From Apostichopus japonicus (taxonomy: Eukaryota; Echinodermata; Holothuroidea; Aspidochirotida; Stichopodidae), in assembly GCF_037975245.1 (NCBI RefSeq), contig NC_092564.1, forward strand, positions 19,351,984-19,415,983: a stretch of DNA of 64,000 nt. Reading direction: 5' to 3'. Below the pieces are notes generated by a model. That model had not been told where the DNA came from. It searched no databases and worked only from the letters and a program-made list of their open reading frames with translations. The position numbers and the translations under genes were made by a program. Shown here in pieces: positions 56,420 through 64,000 of the stretch (position 1 is its first letter; each line of letters begins with the position of its first letter).

Positions 56420-57790
56420 TTAATATCTCAGTGTGGTTGAATACCTGAAGAGTTGCCGTAACTTAACTTGCTGAACTTTCAGCATTGGTGAGCGACTATT
56501 ATCTGACTAATCTCCAGAAATTCCAACGGTATCTCAAGCGAAATGTAAATCTCACTTTACGGAGACATCTCAATGGTATATCTCGCAACATTATTGAATT
56601 GGGTCCATTAGAAGCGAATCCGGTTTATCTATCAGGTATGGCAAAGATATAACCTATCACGTTTGTCTGGGGGTGGGGAGGGGGTATCAAGGGCCGGATC
56701 ATCAACTCTTCCAGGGAGAGGCTCCTTAAGCGTATTTCATACGACCATGTATCTAATGTGGTATATGGCACATAGTGGCACATAGTAGGAAGTGGCTTGA
56801 GTATAACGTGTTTACTCAAGTTCCGGTGTGAAATTTAATTAATGACAGAACCGGCAACCACTTTTTCTTAAGGGAGTGGGTGGGGAAGTTGAAAGGTGTG
56901 TGGGGGGGGGGATAAGTGGGAATTTACCGTGACGTCTTTCACTCAGAAAACAAGTTCCCCGTGTGTGACAACTTTATATAATATGCTTGACAAATTGCTT
57001 ATCGTTAAATGAGTATTCCTTTGTTCCGTTGCGATCATTTCGAGATTGAGTATTTTACAGTTGAACGCACGGAACGACACATTAACGGAAATTTCAGTAC
57101 TGTATCTAAAAGGAAAGAATGACCATGTATATATGCATAATCTACCAGACAAGCAAACCCAGAATAAATCTAAGGAACGAAACATGATCAAATTAAAGCA
57201 ACATTGAGGCGTTTTTCTTTATTCCAAATATATTTATCAAACTAAACAAAGAGTACCGTAATCCAACCTTGTACACATGATGGAGATATTGATCAAAGGT
57301 ATCTTTTCACATTTGCTGTGTTGCTAGGGTAACGCCAAACGAATTCAAAGACACGTGACTCGCGGACGACATTTAAAGTGGATAATATATTTTACTAATA
57401 TAGGAACTTTTTGAATTGAACTACAAAATAAGGTGACAAAAAATGGCGAGCTGGTTGGAATATCCATCCTATATACAAATATCCATATCCGGTATTTTTT
57501 TTTATCTCTTTCTAAACCTTAAAAGCAGAACTTTGTGACTGACTTGTCATTTTAGTTTGCGCATAATTTAGTGAATGCAGTACAATTGAATTATTTCTTC
57601 ATTTAGTTCCCTAATGTGAAGACCTAATAAACAGTCAAAAGATGCATGCCGCAGAATACACCATTTAAACGTCAACACTTTATTTTTGTTTATGGGACAG
57701 GAACCCAGGTCACTGGTTCGAATCTAGCCAGAATTTTCTTTGTAATTTTGAAATTGTTTATAATTTCCTCCTCAGACAGTCAAGTTCTGC
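56420..57790. other. Intergenic stretch between convergent genes
   Basis: No exon identified. G-rich tracts near 56676 and 56896. Confidence 0.4.
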
Positions 57791-57796
57791 TGTTGA

Positions 57797-57802
57797 TTTA
57801 TT
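57797..57802 (-). terminator. Candidate poly(A) signal of the Ig gene
   Basis: AATAAA on the minus strand, about 210 nt past the stop codon. An alternative lies at 57679-57684. Confidence 0.35.
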
Positions 57803-58010
57803 CATATATATGTTTCAAATTTGTATCTTTCGGAGAAATCAATAATTAAATGAGAGGAAGAGGTGAAGGGAGGTGAAAGAGGGGGGGGGGGTAAGGATTT
57901 ACAAAAAGATGACTGAAATATTGTAGTTAGTATATACTCTCTACGGCCGATAGAGTTTTTTGTTCATTTGTAAATGTTGTTGTTATAGTCGTCTGAATCT
58001 GGTTGCCATC

Positions 58011-58117
58011 TTAATAACACTTTCCGCACTTCCTAAGTTTCAGTACGGTGATGATAATAACAATTATGACAAGGACGGCAAGAGCGATGCCTGTCTTCTT
58101 ACTACCGCCCTCTGCTT
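58011..58117 (-). CDS. Ig gene: transmembrane and tail exon
   Basis: After acceptor gatttaacag it reads AEGGSKKTGIALAVLVIIVI and then IITVLKLRKCGKCY, stop TAA. The hydrophobic run is a ~20-residue helix and the cytoplasmic part is basic with two Cys (possible palmitoylation). No signalling motif. Confidence 0.7.
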
Positions 58118-61100
58118 CTGTTAAATCAAAATATCAGACATTTAGTACATGAATATTAAATGGCGATGAGAAATGGTACAAAAGAAACACTACAAACTAT
58201 ATTAGCAGGTGAAGTAGTCATATATTGTTGTAGGGTGGCGTTGAGTGAGGTGGGGTGGGGTGGGAGTTGGTGGTGGGGGTTGGGTTGGGTTGGGTGGTGT
58301 GGGTTGGGGTGGGGTGGGTTGGGAAGAGAATTCTGTCATGTACTCTTAACTTGGTATAGGGAGGGACGACATCTTCCCATGCGGTGATTTGTAAATACAG
58401 TAACAGCCGCATTATACAATAATTATCAAAACTGGCAAAAATTAAAATGATTACGGTGGGAAATAATGTGTTTGGGAAACCAGACTATTCTTCTTATCTT
58501 TGATTGTCAGAACGTACTTGTTAATGTGTACTAGCCGTCTTTTCAAAGAAAGAAAGAGTTGTACTCAAACAAGAAATCGTGCCAAAAAAATACATAAAAA
58601 CCGACTTACTTTCTGTGTTCATCGCCCTCGGTGTGACTGGGGAAAAAAGAAACAGCGAAGAATCTTGACATAAATTAAAATAAACCAATGTGTTTGTGTG
58701 TTTGCATTGATAAGTCTTTTCCCATGACATTTCTCAAGACTTGATCGTCCTCTTATTTCATAAAGTATCTATATGAGAAACTCATTTACGCCTCTATATA
58801 TCCGATTTATTCCCTTTGCTTTATCATAATACTCACCATAGGTTGATAAACGTAAATTAAAAAAGAAACTACTACAACAACAACATTTTGCCAAAGTAAA
58901 TGCTTCATTCATTGATTTCCATCAGAGCTGAGGGTGGAGCGTATATAAAAAGGAGGGGACGCGTCCCCTCTGTGCCCACATTGACAGCACCCCCTACGTG
59001 TCCTCTAGTTTGCCCCTGAAGAGGATCGAAACGTCATCATGCTCTCTTAGATTTATCAAAAATTTGAATAAAAAAAAGATGGTAATAAAAAATAAAAAAA
59101 AAGGTAAACCGAAAAGTTGAGCAATAGCTTAAACTGATAGGGAAACCCAAACGTGTTGAAGAAACTGGTATTATATAGCCTAAGTTTCTTACCTGTTATT
59201 TTGTAGTTGAGATGTTGAACATCTTTGTGCCAGCAAGTATACTCGCCCGCATCCGACTCAAGTACGCCATGAATGGTTATTGTGTGGAATGAATCTATCG
59301 ATATGTGGGGGTTCTCTGCTTGGTGCAGCTCTATTTGGTGAATCATGACGTTATCTTTCTCCCATCTCGCGTAAGTAACAACTGCAATACTGAAGGCCAA
59401 AGTCAGTTATTCCGCCGCCACATTTAGATTACCAAAAAAGCAGTCGAGAATCTTTACATAAATTCAAGTAAAACCAATGTGTTTGTGAGTTTGTTGTTAT
59501 TAATTTTCAATGACATTTCTCGAGACTTGATCGTTCCCGACTTATTTCATAAAGTGTCTATGAGAAATCATCCACGCCTTATTGGACCCCTTATTGATCC
59601 CGTGCGCCGAAGCTGTAACCTTTAAGTATAATGCATGGTATGTTGTTTAAGTTACATTGCATTTCACTGAAGTGCAAACTTATTAACTTACGTAAAAGAA
59701 CATTAAAGCCATCTTCACAGCCAACTTTCCCACCCTCGCGCCATATTCCCATCGGTCATAGACACGCTACGCCCCCCCTCCTCCCCCTCCCCCGAACCCA
59801 CCCCATATGACAATACACAAGTATTATGAGAATGCGATGAGTAACGTTCCGTAGTAAAGAAAGTCTTTTCAATTGAGCTGAAAAAAGCGACACATTTTTC
59901 AAATTTTCTCAGTAGCGTGCGCAAAAGTACGAATCTATTGTCTTTCATTACGTACCTGGAACAAGAAAGGGCTATTGTCTCTCCTACCGCTGGAAACAAA
60001 GCTTCTTGTGTCACTACAATAGATAAAAGATATCACGAGATAAAACTCAAGAAATTAATTTTTGTCAGTCAAATTTGATTATTTGTTTTCTCTTTAGCGA
60101 AACTTTAAATCTTTCTGGTTTTGTAATCAAGTCGACTTCGTGGCTTTTTAGGTCGTTTATTATATGTAAGCAAGTGACGAAAGAAGAAAATAAATATTAC
60201 TGCAGATTGTTTTTAAATATATGGAGAAACACATACCTAACGCGGGTAAAGCAGGCATTTCTGCATGCATAGAGACGACGTTTGGACCACCATCGGCTGT
60301 GGAGAAAGAGCATGTTGGAAGCAAAATGCAAGACTCAGCATTAAATACGAACTATTATGAGATGAAGGGTGTATTGAGAAGAATGACATGCATCACCACT
60401 GCATGGACAACACCGCACAGAACAAATTGGTGTTATAACTCCCGTAGAAATAAACCATACCAAACGGGTGACGTCAATATGGAATGGAATCACGAGCTAT
60501 TCCTGCGACGGTCACCCCGGGGGTGTTAGGGGGGTTCCTATGGACTACCTTATAGTCAGTCTTCAGTTATTCAGTATATTATGAAAAAGGACAATGCAAA
60601 ATGTTGTTTCGTATTTCCCGAACCCCTTTTTGACCCCGTGCGCCGAAGCTTGAACCTTTAAGTAGTTATTAACTTGAGTAAAATATAGTTTTACCAAGTC
60701 AAACACAATTAAGATGAAGTAAAACACCATCAAGGCTAATTGAAAGTAATTCCACTTAAGTAAAATTGTATTTTACTTAAGTGGAATTAGTTAAATAGTT
60801 GATGTTAAAACGGCTTGCAGTAGCTCCGGACCCCCCCCCCCCCCGCATTGCTCGGAAGGGGACAAAAATGCGCTTCAACTATTAATTTTTGCCGCAGTCC
60901 CCCCCCCCCCCCCCTCTAAATTTTTCTCAGGCTATGGTAAAAAAAAACCGTATCAATTAATGAAGGAAGAATGCTGTAATTATGCATAGTAAATTATTTG
61001 TTTGAGTTTGGAACAAGAGTGTTCGTTAATCGAGTAGGTTCAAGCATATTTGGAAGCACCTCTGATGCGCATGGTTTCTACTAAATCTTGGTATTACCTG

Positions 61101-62697
61101 CGTAAGCTAGATGCATGTATTCTGTCTCTTCTTACTCCGGCTTACTTTATTTTGCGTAATGGAATGGAGGGAGAAGGGCAGTGGCAAACTCCTGGGGCTG
61201 GGGGTGGTGTCCAAGACTGAAATATATGATCACCAATCGGCTGAAGACAAGCTTTAAAACCAGAAGATTGTATTCCTATTTTCGTATGCCTTACATATAC
61301 TGTTCAGTACAGTTCTTAGAGTTCTTCCCGATACCCAAAATAGCAAACGAAACCCTGTCCTCAACTGCAGAGGAGGCCTGCTAGTTCCATATCTGGGAAT
61401 CTTGAGGTACCAAATATCACTGCATTCTCATCCGAGTAGGCAAACCAAGTTGGGCTTGGGTGAATGAGGACACATTTCTATTGCTGCACTGGGACCCAGG
61501 TTGCTCCTTGCTATCCCACTGGAAGATTGGGCCGGCATATGGGTGTCTACAAAGATGGACTTACCAACTGGACATTCTGTTGTACATTTTTGGATCATTT
61601 TCTTATCTCTTTGCTGGCTTGGATTTGAGGAGGTAATGGCGACTATCGATCGACATGGTACCCATGTTTGGTATTGCTCGACGTCCACACTCTGATAGCA
61701 CACACCTTGACAAACAAGTCATAATTTTAGCAGGAAGGAAAATGTGCTTATTTCGTAATTTATTGGCAAATGTAAAGGAGATCATCAATACCTATTTATT
61801 TATATATAGCGGGGACCGTTATTAAAGCAGTGACCTCGCAACGAGTATATAGCAGGCCATGTGGTTCCCAATTAATCAACACGGGTGGGGGGGGGGGGGG
61901 GGTAGCGAGCAACATTAGTCGGCGCAAAGGCTCATGCAAAGAAGCTTAAAGCCTACCCTATACATAGAGTTATCAATGGGCCAGTAAAAGATGCTCAATT
62001 CTAAAGCCTAAAGAGAGGCCGCATGCTCGATTAGTTGGCCGGGCTGAAATCTTTCGCGGGCTTGGCCGGGCCGGGTCGCCAAATTGAGAACAGCCTGCTA
62101 TTAAGTAACATGGGCAGTAACGATCCGTAACACTAAAGATTAAAATAGAGTGTTTTCACCTGCCAGTTAGTTATAGTAACATGTTTAGACATAATCCAAC
62201 GCCGAGGTTACAATTATCCCCTCTTTTATCGTTCCTAAGGCCTCCCCACCCAACCTCCCCACCCCCCAACCACCACGATATACAGATCGGCTTTACGTAT
62301 TACTATCATTCATTGTAAAAATAACATATCATTGGTCTTTATTTCGTAATTCATGTTAATCGAAGGATAATTCTGGAGAAACGGCGCAATTTCGAAATTC
62401 AATTATAAATGGTGAGATCAAATGACGTTTTCTTTTCCACATCAGAGAAAAGGGACATGGCGAACGAAAGATTGAATACTAGTATGACACGTCCAAACAA
62501 TGGTTTGTTAACTGGAAATATAGAAACAAGGCACCGATTATGATTGTAGTTGAAATTGGATGGAACCAGGCAGTCAGGCACCCTACTCCCCCCCCCCCCC
62601 CCCCCCAACCTCATCCATCCCGGTTCCACCAACCATTTTATACATCACGTGCTTACCTATTTTAACTTGTTCGCCTTGATCGCCGCAGTGGGATGCA
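58011..62697 (-). CDS. Single V-type Ig-domain membrane protein (5' end not fixed)
   Basis: Five minus-strand exons interlock: 62697-62657, 60013-59956, 59389-59193, 58636-58610 and 58117-58011. The product has a short N-terminal segment, one Ig domain with LSC, a W 11 residues later (YARWEK) and ESDAGEYTC as the second Cys motif, a short stalk, a transmembrane helix and a 9-residue tail. V-type Ig membrane proteins act as receptors or adhesion molecules; which applies here is unknown. The signal-peptide exon upstream of 62697 was not found. The Ig domain is split by a phase 2 intron between its two Cys. Confidence 0.65.
58249..58324 (+). repeat. G-rich minisatellite with G-quadruplex potential
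   Basis: Many runs of 3-5 G separated by T or TT (ggggtggggtggg, gggttgggttgggt). It lies in the last intron of the Ig gene, so the transcript would carry the C-rich strand. Confidence 0.8.
58610..58636 (-). CDS. Ig gene: stalk micro-exon
   Basis: A 27 nt exon, phase 1-1, with acceptor tttttccccag and donor gtaagt, reading TPRAMNTE. It can be skipped without a frameshift. Confidence 0.6.
58654..58800. repeat. Direct duplication, copy 1
   Basis: Shares with 59440-59580 the words accaatgtgtttgtg, tgacatttctc, gacttgatcgt and ttatttcataaagt. Suggests a past local duplication of about 0.8 kb. Confidence 0.75.
59017..59035 (+). mobile_element. Penelope-like 3' tail remnant
   Basis: CTGAAGAGGATCGAAACGTC-type tail, as at 8274-8300. 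No coding part of the element is nearby. Confidence 0.45.
59193..59389 (-). CDS. Ig gene: second half of the Ig domain
   Basis: A 197 nt exon with acceptor ggccttcag and donor gtaaga, reading IAVVTYARWEKDNVMIHQIE and ending after ESDAGEYTCWHKDVQHLNYK. Two acceptor AGs lie 8 nt apart; the first one fits the phase 2 end of the preceding exon. Confidence 0.7.
59440..59580. repeat. Direct duplication, copy 2
   Basis: See copy 1 at 58654-58800. The following words (gatcccgtgcgccgaagct, aacctttaagta) recur once more near 60633-60664. Confidence 0.75.
59956..60013 (-). CDS. Ig gene: first half of the Ig domain
   Basis: A 58 nt exon with acceptor atctattgtag and donor gtacgt, reading TQEALFPAVGETIALSCS. 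G-E-T-I-A-L-S-C is the B-strand Cys motif. Leaves two bases that the next exon completes to Ser. Confidence 0.7.
60030..62650. other. Intron of the Ig gene
   Basis: Contains C runs (60831-60844, 60900-60914), a G run (61887-61903) and no exon with fitting phase. ORFs at 60221 and 61428-61703 show no domain or splice support. Confidence 0.4.
62657..62697 (-). CDS. Ig gene: candidate N-terminal exon
   Basis: A 41 nt exon with acceptor actaagtgcag and donor gtaagc, reading ASHCGDQGEQVKI. It ends in phase 1, which joins exactly to 60013 (Val-Thr-Gln). It needs two bases from an unseen upstream exon, probably encoding the signal peptide. Confidence 0.45.
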
Positions 62698-63307
62698 CTG
62701 CACTTAGTAAAACGTCCCCATTTAGTGGTAACTCCTGGAATATCGGAAAGAGAGAGATATATAGATAATAGAAGGGGGATTGAAACATTCTGTCAAATAT
62801 TCTTTCAGTGATTTAACAGAATGATCCTGCGTGTCAAAAACTGGTCTATGGATTCGAAAAACTCAAATTTTCAACAACAAATATATATATTTTGATGTTA
62901 TATCCTAGTTTTATTTATATTTTTTTCCCTGTTGGTGTAGGGGTGGATATACTCGCTCTTGTTTTCATGGTAATAGAGTGCTAAACAAAATGTTGCTTTC
63001 GATAAGAATTATTTCGTCAAAATAACGAGTCTTAAGAAAAGAACTTAAGATTTTTACGTGAAGTTGACTAACGTTTCGCAAGCGATTCTTTAAATCGAAC
63101 AAAGTCTTTCAAAGCCGTGTTTTTGATCCTTCTTTGCAGGAAGAACTCGGGTTCCTGAAATTTGTCAAAATGAGCAATAGTTTGTCAACGTAATTGGTTC
63201 ACCATCTTGATACAACATGTTTGCTGCACCGAAACATTCTTCAATGTTATACGATCTGTCCTGACAGGCCGACTGTTATATCAAATCGTAAATATACGTG
63301 CATTTAC

Positions 63308-63337
63308 CGTTCGAATGACCGTTCGCTGGTGATTCAT
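63308..63337 (-). CDS. Isolated candidate stalk exon of a second Ig gene
   Basis: A 30 nt segment with acceptor gtttttacag and donor gtaaat, phase 1-1, reading ESPANGHSN, like the 27 nt stalk exon at 58610-58636. No partner exon is placed around it, so this is weak. Confidence 0.25.
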
Positions 63338-63550
63338 CTGTAAAAACTGTTAAGAAAATGCAGTTTTTATGTTAGCATTTTTTTATATCCTCTTTAAAAT
63401 TTGCCGTTTTCGTCATATGAAGCACTTTTGCGAAATCGAATTTGGTACAACAAAACTTCAGAACCAAGTGTATCTAAGGCTTTATTTTTTTCAGAGGGGT
63501 TTCTGTTCTTTATCAAAAGAGGCGCATGTAGACTTTTATAAAAAAAAATA

Positions 63551-63740
63551 GGTGGCGCTGGGGTCGTGGAAACCAAATCCCATGTAGGAGGTTTTTGGGG
63601 GTCCTCTCCCAGAAAAGCAAAAGTACAGTTTAGACGCCAAATGGTGCATTCTGGTGGGGCATCCCCCCCCCCCCCGACTGACAATGGAAGGTGGGGCACA
63701 TGGTATCCCTCCTCCCGACGCTTGCGTACGCCACTGCTCC
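63551..63740 (+). mobile_element. hAT-like element fragment
   Basis: The right end gcgtacgccactg (reverse complement CAGTGGCGTACGC) matches the family terminus; a C run lies inside. The left terminus is not recognisable, so it is truncated. Confidence 0.45.
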
Positions 63741-64000
63741 CCACCAGTTGTTATTTGAATATTACAAAAACAAACCAGAGACAATTATCATAGGGGTAAG
63801 CAGTGTTACATCTGGTGTATGTTAACGTTATACTGTTTAGCATACTCCAGCAAATTCATATTGGAATGACATGGAAAGGTTTTGATTTTAAGTTTTCTTA
63901 CTGTTAATAAATTCAAATATTGAATGTAATTGTTATATTTTATTTGAATCATTTGGAATTAAGGATCAACAAAAATATATGGTCCCAAGTTTTACATGAA

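Noticed and set aside
61428-61703. 91-codon minus-strand ORF in the Ig gene intron
   Set aside because: No Ig or membrane features and no splice sites in a phase that would join the neighbouring exons.

Overview
This is eukaryotic nuclear DNA from a marine invertebrate deuterostome, most likely an echinoderm. The evidence is AT-rich DNA, short exons with GT-AG introns of 0.3-4 kb, dense microsatellites and non-autonomous transposons, a large hyalin-repeat (HYR) gene, and an echinoderm-style U2 snRNA fragment. The species cannot be named from the window. No bacterial, organellar or viral genes were seen.

Layout. (1) 192-14904, minus strand: nine small exons with compatible phases form a split gene that runs off the left edge. 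Its first visible exon encodes a basic stretch and one transmembrane segment. I do not recognise the family. Its introns hold a tRNA-derived SINE with four tandem heads (2243-2727), a second copy of that SINE (13790-14068), a ~360 bp inverted-terminal-repeat element (4357-4714), a Penelope-like remnant with a GIY-YIG motif (7800-8300) and a ~220 bp tandem array (11160-11860). (2) 14905-24795: no supported exon. It carries an inverted-repeat pair (16072/16640), a composite hAT-like insertion (19045-20729), a complete hAT-like MITE (22571-22856) and long TA tracts. (3) 24820-54090, plus strand: the main gene, 25 coding exons as I splice it, 1966 residues. It encodes a signal peptide, a MEGF10/Draper-type EMI domain, three to four EGF-like repeats, 18 HYR domains (one per exon, all in phase 1), one transmembrane helix and a 158-residue cytoplasmic tail with eight tyrosines. 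(4) 54091-58010: 3'UTR, then intergenic DNA with a retroposed element whose head is the 5' part of U2 snRNA. (5) 58011-62697, minus strand: a small gene for a single V-type immunoglobulin domain on a membrane anchor with a tiny tail. A further small exon at 63308-63337 may belong to it or to a paralogue.

Interpretation. The central gene combines the N-terminal half of a phagocytic/adhesion receptor (EMI plus EGF) with a hyalin-type adhesive array and a potentially signalling tail. The small Ig protein on its 3' side is another candidate surface receptor. Joint function is inference only. All splice models were built by eye from reading frame, phase and splice consensus; transcript data would settle them.
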